DNA from: a virus
Direction: 5' to 3' (one strand)
Virus record (IMG/VR): IMGVR_UViG_3300031841_002893
Span: 1-48,533 of that record
DNA: 48,533 nucleotides
In this document: positions 1-6,670 of the stretch, piece after piece
Layout of the letters: every line of letters starts with the position of its first letter
Numbering within the stretch: position 1 is the stretch's first letter
The notes under the pieces: generated by a model
Told to the model about the DNA's origin: nothing
What the model saw: only the letters and a program-made list of their open reading frames with translations
Databases searched by the model: none
Translations under genes and position numbers: made by a program

Positions 1-651
1 CCAGTTTCTACCAGAAAGTTCTTCGTATTTCTTTTGATTAAGGTATTCCCCTAGCTTAACGTCAGAATAATCCATAACGTTACGACCAAGTACTTCGCTC
101 ATGTTCTCACGAAACTTAACAGCGTTCCAACAATCCTCTGCCAGTTCAAAAGTAAAGTCAACATCATTCCAACAGTACCTGATAATATCTGTCATTTCAT
201 GCTCCTGTAGAACCTTGTCAGGCTTAATAGGTAAATCCTGTACCTTAGACCATCGCTTAGTAAACTCCAACCATTTAAGGGAGGTACTACGAGCCAAATT
301 GTCGTAGTGATTAATTTTGAATAAATCTATTTGGAAAACATGTCTTTGTGATTCCCAAACCATAAATCTTTTTTCCTTACCGCTAAAGATAGAACGCTGA
401 ATCTTCTTCCACCATATAAGTAGAGAAATCTCAGGTGATTCTATAAGCATGTGTAGTACAGGATAATCGTAACCGACATTGTTAAACCCAATAAGCCTAA
501 GACCATCTTGCTTTAAGAACATCAACAGTTCCTTACGTTGGTCTTTCCTTTGAGAAATCTCAAACGTTATTTTTTCTTCTCCATCTGGGAAACTTCTAAA
601 GTTAACGCAAAAGAAATTCTGGTAAAATTCAATGTCGTATACGTAGTCCAT
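1..651 (-). CDS. DNA polymerase, N-terminal 3'-5' exonuclease domain (partial)
   Basis: The start codon is at 651 and the reading frame is open to base 1, so only the first 217 residues are present. They form a DnaQ-like proofreading exonuclease domain: YDIEF near residue 5 supplies the Exo I acidic pair, GFNNVGYDYP (about 59-68) matches Exo II, and YCWNDVDFT near residue 170 fits the Exo III YxxxD motif. The stretch IDLFKINHYD followed by LKWLEF is typical of phage replicative polymerases. The polymerase domain would lie to the left of the window, so family A versus B cannot be decided. The ATG overlaps the stop of the upstream 52-residue gene (TAATG), which suggests translational coupling. 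Transcription is leftward, from the promoter at 825-856. Confidence 0.8.
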   Translation of the reverse strand, partial: MDYVYDIEFYQNFFCVNFRSFPDGEEKITFEISQRKDQRKELLMFLKQDGLRLIGFNNVGYDYPVLHMLIESPEISLLIWWKKIQRSIFSGKEKRFMVWESQRHVFQIDLFKINHYDNLARSTSLKWLEFTKRWSKVQDLPIKPDKVLQEHEMTDIIRYCWNDVDFTFELAEDCWNAVKFRENMSEVLGRNVMDYSDVKLGEYLNQKKYEELSGRNW

Positions 652-809
652 TATAGGAATTTTTCGTTATCATTCTGTTTTTCATCACCATATAACTTTA
701 CCAATGAATCTATGTGACCCAATAGGTGTCGTATTTGGAGTGAGTGCTGTTCTAGTATTACAGTCATAAGACCAACAGCTTTTTCTAAGTCTTCAATTCT
801 TTTTTCCAT
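651..809 (-). CDS. small coiled-coil protein, unknown function
   Basis: This 52-residue ORF begins MEKRIEDLEKAVG and has heptad-like leucine spacing through most of its length, so a short coiled coil is likely. It lies directly behind a good promoter (825-856), and its stop overlaps the polymerase start, so it is the leader gene of the polymerase transcript. No family is recognised. It could be a small polymerase accessory protein, but only its position suggests that. Confidence 0.6.
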   Translation of the reverse strand: MEKRIEDLEKAVGLMTVILEQHSLQIRHLLGHIDSLVKLYGDEKQNDNEKFL

Positions 810-824
810 TTTATTTGATTTTTA

Positions 825-856
825 CAAAGTTACAAAATTATGGGGTAGCGACCAAA
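825..856 (-). promoter_or_regulatory. Bacteroidota-type promoter for the polymerase unit
   Basis: Read leftward, a TTTG -33 box (complement of CAAA at 853-856) is followed after exactly 20 bp by TAACTTTG (complement of 825-832), 16 bp before the ATG at 809. The -33 box lies inside the terminator hairpin of the upstream reductase gene. Confidence 0.75.
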
Positions 857-869
857 AGACCAACTACCC
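841..869 (-). terminator. terminator-like hairpin after the ribonucleotide reductase gene
   Basis: GGGGTAG and CTACCCC form a 7-bp stem around a loop of about 15 nt, followed leftward by ATAATTTTG. It sits between the reductase stop (884) and the next promoter. The tail is only moderately T-rich, so efficiency is uncertain. Confidence 0.6.
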
Positions 870-883
870 CGACTTACCACAGC

Positions 884-2782
884 CTATTTTATTGGGCATC
901 CTCCGATGCCACACGCTCCTAGTTCATCCATATCCTCCTCATTAATGTCTGCTGAGAGAATAGGTTTAACTTTGGCTGCTAGGAACTCATATTGTTCTTC
1001 ACTAATTGGCTCAAAGGGTGCTTGCACAAACCCATGACCTGTATATAGTAAGAAACTTAACGTTTTAAAACTATCGTGCCAGTTTTCTGATAAGTATTTC
1101 TTTAATCTTGGAATATCTTCTTTCTTGTAGTATGCTGTTACTGATACAGAGTTATCTGACCAGTTGGTTTGCATGAACTTAACCATTTCTAATTGGTCGA
1201 TGATGTCTATATCTTCTGCACTTATAGTACCTTCTGGGTACTTGCAAGGAAACTCCGCAATCATACTAGAGTAATCGTTAGAACCATCAAGGTTTTTCTT
1301 ATACTCAACATGGTAACCATGCGACTTAACTACCTCAATAAGAGGAGAATCCGATGCTATTGTTATTCTTCTGATGAAGAACCTACCTGCTGTAGCAGCG
1401 TGAACACCAGACGTACAACCTGCTAACAACGACAGCGTACCTGATGGCTTAACAGTAGTTAATTTAATAGATTCTGGAAAACCCATGTGTTTTGAGTATT
1501 CTTTATCGTATGCTCTAAGGTATTCATAAGCAGGTTTCAACCAACTAAGCTGTTCTTCTGTAGCTTGCATAACGCCTGTAATACCAATACCCATCCTCAT
1601 ATTCTTATTAACAATAGCCTCTGTCTCTTTGTTGTGACACTTTAATGCCAACGAGTGCTTGTTAATTCTGTATAACAATGTCATTACTTTTTTGAACTCC
1701 TTGTATGACTTGATATTTGGTAGATACATTTCTGCTAGACAGCATGTTTCATAGGGATTAAGCGATTGTTCTGCACAAGGGTTATAACCTTCTACGTCAG
1801 GGTCAGGATATTGTGTTTCACCTAAACGTCCTACCTTCCTTGAAAGGTCAAGGTTAATCATACCGTAAGGCTCTCCTTGATTATAAGTCTCCCAGAACTC
1901 TAGCGGTAATGAATCAAAGTCAATAATATCAACAGAGTTATTACTCATTGCCCTCCAATTAGGAACACCACCTAAATCCCATCGTTTAGCCTTAAGGAAA
2001 TCTAAATCATCGTAATCACCAATAGCTATCTGCGCTGAACGTCTAACATTCCCTGCAACCACTATCATGCCTATGATGTTCATAACGTCCAAGCAATCGA
2101 TAGGTCTTATCTGCTGCCCACGTCTGGCATCCAGTACACCACATATAAGTTGCATACCCTCTACAAGAATAGCTGCTCCTGATGCTGTACCACCAAATCC
2201 TTCAATGGGTTCTCCTTTACCACGCACCAGTTGTGTGCTATAAGTAAACCCTACACCAGAGTAGAAATAAGACTTAAGAACTTTACCCAACAGCTTAACC
2301 CATCCTTCCCTTGTATCGGGAACAATATAGTCAGCACTTGCTAGGTTAACGTTCTCTATCTTAACCTTCCTACGCTGAATCTTAGGTAGCTTGTAGACGT
2401 GTTCTCTCTTAATTGAATAACCAACACCAGAACCAAGCATAAGCATGTCCATAGCCCACGTAAATGGTCTTATTGGTGTATCAATTACTGTAAATGCACA
2501 GTTCTGTAAGCTAGGTAGCCCCAACTTATCAACTGTCTTAGTACCCAACTGCCACATAAATCTACCTGCTACAGAGCCAAGCATTTCATGTCGCATGTAT
2601 CTGTAGTATTCTTCTTCTTCTGGGGTAAAGTCTACTTTTAATTGTTTCTTAGCACCTTGTAGTTCTCTTTCCACCGTATCAGAAAAGGATTCTTTTGTGC
2701 CATCTTTTTTCTTTCTTGAATATGTTCGTAGATAGGTTATTAAGCCCAAGTCACCAAAGGCAACCTCTCGTTGTTTAATCAT
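884..2782 (-). CDS. nrdJ: class II (adenosylcobalamin-dependent) ribonucleoside-triphosphate reductase
   Basis: Reduces ribonucleotides to deoxyribonucleotides for phage DNA synthesis. The 632 residues carry the class II signature: a cysteine in SLQNCAF for the N-terminal redox pair, NPCAEQSL with the thiyl-radical cysteine and its Asn and Glu partners, ETCCLAE with the second redox cysteine, KPSGTLSLLAG, and a C-terminal CGIGGC tail that regenerates the active site. The layout matches the monomeric Lactobacillus-type enzyme, somewhat shorter than the usual ~740 residues. No small subunit gene is nearby, as expected for this class. It needs host or environmental B12; no cobalamin riboswitch was recognised upstream. 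It clusters with thyX and a dNMP kinase. Confidence 0.9.
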   Translation of the reverse strand: MIKQREVAFGDLGLITYLRTYSRKKKDGTKESFSDTVERELQGAKKQLKVDFTPEEEEYYRYMRHEMLGSVAGRFMWQLGTKTVDKLGLPSLQNCAFTVIDTPIRPFTWAMDMLMLGSGVGYSIKREHVYKLPKIQRRKVKIENVNLASADYIVPDTREGWVKLLGKVLKSYFYSGVGFTYSTQLVRGKGEPIEGFGGTASGAAILVEGMQLICGVLDARRGQQIRPIDCLDVMNIIGMIVVAGNVRRSAQIAIGDYDDLDFLKAKRWDLGGVPNWRAMSNNSVDIIDFDSLPLEFWETYNQGEPYGMINLDLSRKVGRLGETQYPDPDVEGYNPCAEQSLNPYETCCLAEMYLPNIKSYKEFKKVMTLLYRINKHSLALKCHNKETEAIVNKNMRMGIGITGVMQATEEQLSWLKPAYEYLRAYDKEYSKHMGFPESIKLTTVKPSGTLSLLAGCTSGVHAATAGRFFIRRITIASDSPLIEVVKSHGYHVEYKKNLDGSNDYSSMIAEFPCKYPEGTISAEDIDIIDQLEMVKFMQTNWSDNSVSVTAYYKKEDIPRLKKYLSENWHDSFKTLSFLLYTGHGFVQAPFEPISEEQYEFLAAKVKPILSADINEEDMDELGACGIGGCPIK

Positions 2783-2818
2783 TAATTTATGTGTTTGTTT
2801 AGTTAATAAAAGGGGTTA

Positions 2819-2826
2819 CAAAGATA
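2819..2826 (-). promoter_or_regulatory. -7 box upstream of the reductase gene
   Basis: The complement of CAAAGATA is TATCTTTG, a match to TAnnTTTG, 36 bp before the reductase ATG. An ATTG lies about 19 bp further upstream as a weak -33 element, overlapping the 3' end of the preceding gene. Confidence 0.6.
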
Positions 2827-2837
2827 CGGAAAAGTCT

Positions 2838-3038
2838 TCAATTTACAATGCGCTGTAACTCAGCGATAAAGGATTTATAGCATTCTAGTTTAGTCTCTAA
2901 TCTGGCTCTTTTATCAAAGAAAGGGCGACAGTTTGCAAACACAGTTACCTTGATTAAATATTCATTCTCCTCAATCAGTTCTTCAGTGGTTTCAATTCTT
3001 TTAAGGTAATCTTCAATTAACTGTTCTATTCTATTCAT
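2838..3038 (-). CDS. small coiled-coil protein, unknown
   Basis: A 66-residue, highly charged protein starting MNRIEQLIEDYL, with a glutamate-rich predicted helix and a second helix near the C terminus. Its start overlaps the end of the preceding 90-residue gene by 8 bases, supporting co-translation. No family is recognised. Confidence 0.6.
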   Translation of the reverse strand: MNRIEQLIEDYLKRIETTEELIEENEYLIKVTVFANCRPFFDKRARLETKLECYKSFIAELQRIVN

Positions 3039-3303
3039 ATGAATGTTTTTCTATTAGTGCTTGCATAAGTCCTGCATCATGGTTAAAACCATATCTCTTA
3101 AGAGGACAAAAGTCCTTTAAACTACCTTCGTATAGACCATGCTTGTCATAAAACTTATCTTTTATTCTTGTTAAACAATGGTGATTATCGTACCATATCT
3201 CACCCTTAAACTCTGTAGCTAAGAATAGTGCTACAAGGTAGCATTGTGGTTCATCACCAAAGTATTGTTTAATTAGTTTAATGTGTTCCTCTATCTGTTC
3301 CAT
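3031..3303 (-). CDS. hypothetical protein
   Basis: A 90-residue soluble protein with a CYLVALFLATEF helix and a DNHHC stretch. It overlaps neighbouring frames on both sides (the 48-residue gene ends inside it at 3278), a normal arrangement in this arm. No function is assigned. Confidence 0.6.
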   Translation of the reverse strand: MEQIEEHIKLIKQYFGDEPQCYLVALFLATEFKGEIWYDNHHCLTRIKDKFYDKHGLYEGSLKDFCPLKRYGFNHDAGLMQALIEKHSYE

Positions 3304-3424
3304 AATGTTTGTCTAAATATTCCCTTAAGCATCTCATACACAAGGGGTTAATGTTCTTTTCTCTACAGTCAGACAGATATGCTTCTATGTGACCTTTTGC
3401 TAAATATCGTTCTTGATTTAACAT
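3278..3424 (-). CDS. small protein with CxxC, unknown
   Basis: A 48-residue ORF starting MLNQERYLAK. Its ATG overlaps the thyX stop (TAATG). It contains LCMRCLREYL, a CxxC pair, with one further cysteine upstream, so metal binding is possible. It fills the otherwise empty gap between thyX and the 90-residue gene, although its last 26 bases overlap that gene. Confidence 0.5.
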   Translation of the reverse strand: MLNQERYLAKGHIEAYLSDCREKNINPLCMRCLREYLDKHYGTDRGTH

Positions 3425-4080
3425 TACATAAATCCTCCTTCCTTCCAGTCTAATTCAGCAAGAGGTGGAAACTCTTTCTCTAAGGCTTTACCTATAGCCA
3501 TAGCAACTTCTCTATGTTCTTTTTGAGTACCTGCTTCACAGCGTACATTAAGATACCCTAAGAAATCTCTAAGGTTACCAGTCATGTGTACAACTGTCTT
3601 TGCACACATTGGTAATATACGTCTAGCGCATTCTCTGGCAACACCTTCTCTAATTAGATTATCATACATCTCTTGGGTCTTTTTAATATGTAATTCAATA
3701 GCTTGACTACATGAAACCCCATGACGAGCATATTCGGGGTCAAATACTTCATCACCAACCTGTCTATTAGTTGTGCCTTGCTTACGTAATTCTATAGGCA
3801 TGAACTCCTGTATCACATCATAACGTTGTGATAACTCTTGCCAATGGAAACTTCTGTGTCGCATCATCTGTGCTGATACATCCCTAGCTGTCTCTATGCG
3901 AAACGTAAAGTGTACATGCTCTAGTGGTGACCAATGTTTGTGCTTGATAAGATACTTGATTAGTTTACCTGCATCTTTAATTTCACCATGTCTAGCAACA
4001 GCCTCTACAATTTCATCTGACGTTAGAGACATATATCTCTCAACACCCTCTGTCTTAGTTACTAATTCTACTTTTGTCAT
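3424..4080 (-). CDS. thyX: FAD-dependent thymidylate synthase ThyX
   Basis: Makes dTMP from dUMP using methylene-tetrahydrofolate, FAD and NADPH. The 218-residue length is typical. The ThyX motif RHRx7S is complete at residues 74-84 (RHRSFHWQELS), followed by the Arg-Tyr pair usual for the family, and H55, in the LEHVHFTF strand, is also usual. It overlaps the upstream nuclease-like gene by 4 bases (ATGA) and sits between the reductase and a dNMP kinase, forming a dNTP-supply cluster. Confidence 0.93.
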   Translation of the reverse strand: MTKVELVTKTEGVERYMSLTSDEIVEAVARHGEIKDAGKLIKYLIKHKHWSPLEHVHFTFRIETARDVSAQMMRHRSFHWQELSQRYDVIQEFMPIELRKQGTTNRQVGDEVFDPEYARHGVSCSQAIELHIKKTQEMYDNLIREGVARECARRILPMCAKTVVHMTGNLRDFLGYLNVRCEAGTQKEHREVAMAIGKALEKEFPPLAELDWKEGGFM

Positions 4081-4541
4081 AATATTAATATTGCGTGTTT
4101 AGTTACATCTTCTACTTTTACTTTGATAAGTATATCCTTTCTGCCCTTACGTCTGTAAGGTGTATAGAACATACTCTTGTCGTATTGTGGAGGTACGTTA
4201 GGTAAATGCTCCTTGCACCAATCGTACAGCGTTTGTCTATTGACAACATAAAACTTGTCGTTAAGCCAGAAAGCAATTCTATCTGCTCTGCCCTTCATCC
4301 AACCTTTATTACCCCTGACATTCATAAACTCTAACCAGACAAAATGAAATCCTTTATATCCTTTGACATCGTATGTGATTCCCTTCTCGTCTATAACGTC
4401 TATGTGGTCGTATATGTCTTGCATTTTGCTTGAACGCTTACACTCGATACCACTCTCACGTAACTTCTGCATGAAAAGTTCCTCATACTTCTTACCTTCC
4501 TTAAGGTCGTTTATTATCTTCTTACCTAAGTTATCTACCAT
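4077..4541 (-). CDS. putative PD-(D/E)XK-fold nuclease
   Basis: A 154-residue protein. It has an early acidic helix (YEELFMQKL), then HIDVID followed by YDVKGYK, spaced like the D...(D/E)xK catalytic core of PD-(D/E)XK nucleases, then a WLEF strand and basic residues (KGRADR). This order fits small phage restriction-like or recombination nucleases, but no specific family can be named. It overlaps thyX and the dNMP kinase gene, so it belongs to the same operon. A catalytically inactive fold member is the main alternative. Confidence 0.5.
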   Translation of the reverse strand: MVDNLGKKIINDLKEGKKYEELFMQKLRESGIECKRSSKMQDIYDHIDVIDEKGITYDVKGYKGFHFVWLEFMNVRGNKGWMKGRADRIAFWLNDKFYVVNRQTLYDWCKEHLPNVPPQYDKSMFYTPYRRKGRKDILIKVKVEDVTKHAILIL

Positions 4542-5031
4542 AACTAAGTCCTTTGATTATTTTATGAACCTTCACTCTTAAATCCCACAGGCTACCTGCG
4601 TTAGGGATAACAATGTCTGCATCCACCCAGATGTCTATGTCAAAGCTGTCTTTACCTTCTAATGGTTTTCTAGGGTCGTAAACAGATATAACGTAGTCAA
4701 ATAGGCTCTGTCTTATAGATTCCTTTATCTCTGCGCTAGAACGCATTCCTACGTAGATGTCAGCATGTTCTAAAATACCTTTAGCTAATCTAGCCTTGTC
4801 ATCTTTGTTGTACTCACAAATCATATCGTGCCATTCAGCCCTGTGATTCATTCTGTCCTTAAAGCATTCTTCTGGTGTTTCATAACCATACTTCTCTTTA
4901 AGTTCATCATATATGAATATATCGGCTGCTGCCTGAGAGGATGCTTTATATGTTAATCCAAAGTGCTGACCAATTATTTCCGCTACTGTGTCCTTGCCAT
5001 GTCTTGCATGACCTATAATTAATAACTTCAT
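4531..5031 (-). CDS. deoxynucleoside monophosphate kinase
   Basis: Phosphorylates dNMPs to dNDPs. The 166-residue protein opens with LLIIGHARHGKDTVAEII, a P-loop (GxxxxGKDT, residues 7-15) of the T4 gp1/dNMP kinase type. Later, the VGMRSSAEIKE region and DIDIWVDADI match the lid and base-binding parts of such kinases. Its place after thyX and the reductase supports the role. It overlaps the following nuclease-like gene by 11 bases and the preceding 91-residue gene by 4. Confidence 0.8.
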   Translation of the reverse strand: MKLLIIGHARHGKDTVAEIIGQHFGLTYKASSQAAADIFIYDELKEKYGYETPEECFKDRMNHRAEWHDMICEYNKDDKARLAKGILEHADIYVGMRSSAEIKESIRQSLFDYVISVYDPRKPLEGKDSFDIDIWVDADIVIPNAGSLWDLRVKVHKIIKGLSYGR

Positions 5032-5303
5032 ATTGTAATAGTTTTATATTGGCGTTCCTTTCTTTTTCTTTGGTAGTTCAATTCATCAAAGATAATCTCC
5101 CTTCGGTTTCTTAGAGCATCCTTCTTGGTTGAACAGTATATGTGTACATTTTTCCTACCACTTTCTGAAAGATAATAAGGTCTAACAACAACAAACCTTC
5201 CTTTGATTAACTCACCAGTTTGAAAATCTTTTACTTCATCCCTAAGTTTGTAGTATTTGATAGGGAATTTCTTTTTCAGTTTCTTTAAGAGTTTTACTTT
5301 CAT
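5028..5303 (-). CDS. small basic protein, unknown
   Basis: A 91-residue protein very rich in Lys and Arg at both ends (starts MKVKLLKKLKKKF, ends with a basic RKRKERQYK run). The composition suggests nucleic-acid or nucleotide contacts, but there is no recognisable domain. It overlaps both neighbours by 4 bases (ATGA). Confidence 0.6.
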   Translation of the reverse strand: MKVKLLKKLKKKFPIKYYKLRDEVKDFQTGELIKGRFVVVRPYYLSESGRKNVHIYCSTKKDALRNRREIIFDELNYQRKRKERQYKTITI

Positions 5304-5809
5304 AACTTAATTGCTAGGTTTATTGTTACTGTATGTGACCATCCATCACCTTCACCAAAGCCACCTCTAAATACTGGTTGCCATGAAAGATAAGGGTAAA
5401 AGTTTGCATCCGCAAAAGCAATAAGGTCTAACTGCGCTGTTGGGTAAATGTCTTCCCAGTTCTGATACGCACCACCTGCTCCTATACGAATTGCCATTCT
5501 CTCGTCATAGGTGAATATCTTATACGTTACAAGCATAGATGCTTGATTAAAGGTAGAACCATCAGGCGTGTCTATTAACCCACCCATAAGATAGACTTCT
5601 CTACCATCACCATCTTGTAACTTAGCATAGGTGAAATCTCCTGTCACCCCAAAGTTTCTAGTAAACTCATGGTTTACTTCTGTCTGCATTCCTAGACTTA
5701 CGCCTATAATTCCAGACTGTTCAAATACACCTGCTCCAATAGCGAAACTGGTTTGTGCAAAAATTGCACACGTTGCAAATAACATTGCGATTGTCAATAG
5801 TTTTTTCAT
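5300..5809 (-). CDS. exported outer-membrane beta-barrel-like protein
   Basis: A 169-residue protein with a signal peptide (MKKLLTIAMLFATCAIFAQ, cleavage after FAQ) followed by alternating hydrophobic/polar strands and glycine- and aromatic-rich turns (GAGVFEQSG, GGFGEGDGW), ending in a hydrophobic strand NLAIKL. The pattern fits a small outer-membrane barrel. It is transcribed inside the early nucleotide-metabolism operon, overlapping the next gene by 4 bases, so it is made by the infecting phage. By inference it might mask a receptor or exclude superinfecting phage; no family match identifies it. Confidence 0.6.
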   Translation of the reverse strand: MKKLLTIAMLFATCAIFAQTSFAIGAGVFEQSGIIGVSLGMQTEVNHEFTRNFGVTGDFTYAKLQDGDGREVYLMGGLIDTPDGSTFNQASMLVTYKIFTYDERMAIRIGAGGAYQNWEDIYPTAQLDLIAFADANFYPYLSWQPVFRGGFGEGDGWSHTVTINLAIKL

Positions 5810-5821
5810 AATTCTTCTTCT

Positions 5822-5908
5822 TTAAATGGTAAAAAATATAAACAGCCAAATAAACAGAATGGCAATTAGTACTAATTCAATTTTTGCTTGTAATTTCATG
5901 TTTTTCAT
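5822..5908 (-). CDS. 28-residue single-span membrane peptide
   Basis: The short ORF encodes MKNMKLQAKIEL followed by a hydrophobic helix of about 16 residues ending FFTI. It is preceded by GGAAATAAAGAT, a plausible ribosome-binding site, and lies 12 bases before the beta-barrel gene. Function is unknown. Confidence 0.45.
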   Translation of the reverse strand: MKNMKLQAKIELVLIAILFIWLFIFFTI

Positions 5909-5921
5909 ATCTTTATTTCCT

Positions 5922-6053
5922 TTATGTCTTTAATATTATTCCGTTAAGGGTTAAATCACATTTTACACAGTACACGCAAAAATCCTCTGCATGGTAGCCT
6001 TGTTTAAGCTGATGACTGCAATTCTCTTTGTTAATAAAATCTTGTTTTTCCAT
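5922..6053 (-). CDS. small zinc-finger-like protein
   Basis: A 43-residue ORF with C14, a His, and FCVYCVKC near residues 30-35, a compact cysteine cluster likely to bind zinc. The ATG overlaps the stop of the upstream gene (ATATGATGG). An alternative start three bases upstream is possible. Confidence 0.5.
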   Translation of the reverse strand: MEKQDFINKENCSHQLKQGYHAEDFCVYCVKCDLTLNGIILKT

Positions 6054-6334
6054 CATATCTTTGTCTTTAGGTGTTCTATTGCTTTTTGTAGAAATACTAC
6101 CCTACCTTCTGCGTATTCTGATACTCCATGAATCCATCTTACTCCTTCTTTTATTTCATCTATCTGCCCTTGTATGTGGATGATGGCTAATTTTGATTTT
6201 CTTTTTTCTGCATGAATTGCACAAAACCCACTCAATGAATCGTGTTGATGTTCTTTATCCTCACAATCGCATTCGCAAATATCATCCTTAAACAACTCCC
6301 TTACTTCCTCCGCATACTTTTCGTGGTCTTTCAT
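6053..6334 (-). CDS. small protein of the MKDHEKYAEEV family, copy 1
   Basis: 93 residues when started at the internal ATG at 6334 (MKDHEKYAEEVRELF). This start is preferred over the longer frame because the paralogue ending at 6453 starts identically and because it overlaps the stop of the preceding gene (ATGA). It has a CECDC cluster near residues 20-24 and ends in AIEHLKTKI. The coding start is a perfect 38-bp repeat of the paralogue's start. Function unknown. Confidence 0.6.
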   Translation of the reverse strand: MKDHEKYAEEVRELFKDDICECDCEDKEHQHDSLSGFCAIHAEKRKSKLAIIHIQGQIDEIKEGVRWIHGVSEYAEGRVVFLQKAIEHLKTKI

Positions 6335-6456
6335 ATCTTTGTCTTTAGGTGTTCTAGTTCTTGTTGTACAAAAAATGGTTTGTCTATACAAAATATTCCT
6401 CCATTTCCTAAGCAGTAATAACCGCAATGTGGACAAATAATATCTTCTGCATTCAT
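6331..6456 (-). CDS. 41-residue zinc-ribbon-like protein sharing the EHLKTKI tail
   Basis: The ORF begins MNAEDIICPHCGYYC, a CPxCG zinc-knuckle, has a further cysteine at residue 23, and ends LEHLKTKI, the same tail as both flanking genes. Its start overlaps the stop of the upstream gene and its stop overlaps the start of the downstream one. The shared tail suggests it arose by exchange of N-terminal parts within this repeat cluster. Confidence 0.55.
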   Translation of the reverse strand: MNAEDIICPHCGYYCLGNGGIFCIDKPFFVQQELEHLKTKI

Positions 6457-6659
6457 ATCTTCTGTTTTAGGTGTTCTATTGCTTTTGTAAGTAGCTTATG
6501 TTTTCTAACCACAACCTCTGCCATTGATTGTACTGATATTTCATCCACTAAATCTATCTGCTTTTGAATTACATAGATTGCTAAGTCATCTACCCCACAC
6601 AAAGGGATATTTTTAATGTCATTCTTTACTTCCTCCGCATACTTTTCGTGGTCTTTCAT
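6453..6659 (-). CDS. small protein of the MKDHEKYAEEV family, copy 2
   Basis: 68 residues, starting MKDHEKYAEEVKND and ending AIEHLKQKI. Start and tail match the 93-residue paralogue at 6053-6334, but the middle differs and lacks the CECDC cluster. It is predicted helical and soluble. It lies 11 bases after the primase-helicase stop. Confidence 0.6.
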   Translation of the reverse strand: MKDHEKYAEEVKNDIKNIPLCGVDDLAIYVIQKQIDLVDEISVQSMAEVVVRKHKLLTKAIEHLKQKI

Positions 6660-6670
6660 ATCTCTTACTT

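Larger units (their letters stand above)
6301..6663. repeat. 38-bp perfect direct repeat plus 25-bp junction repeats
   Basis: Bases 6301-6338 recur exactly at 6626-6663, covering the first codons of two paralogous genes and their leader. A separate 25-bp block covering stop and tail codons is identical at 6054-6078 and 6332-6356, with a diverged third copy at 6454-6478. These mark recent duplication or recombination in the cluster. Confidence 0.85.

Noticed and set aside
2783-2837. Cobalamin riboswitch before the B12-dependent reductase
   Set aside because: The leader is under 40 bases after the -7 box and has no B12-box-like sequence.
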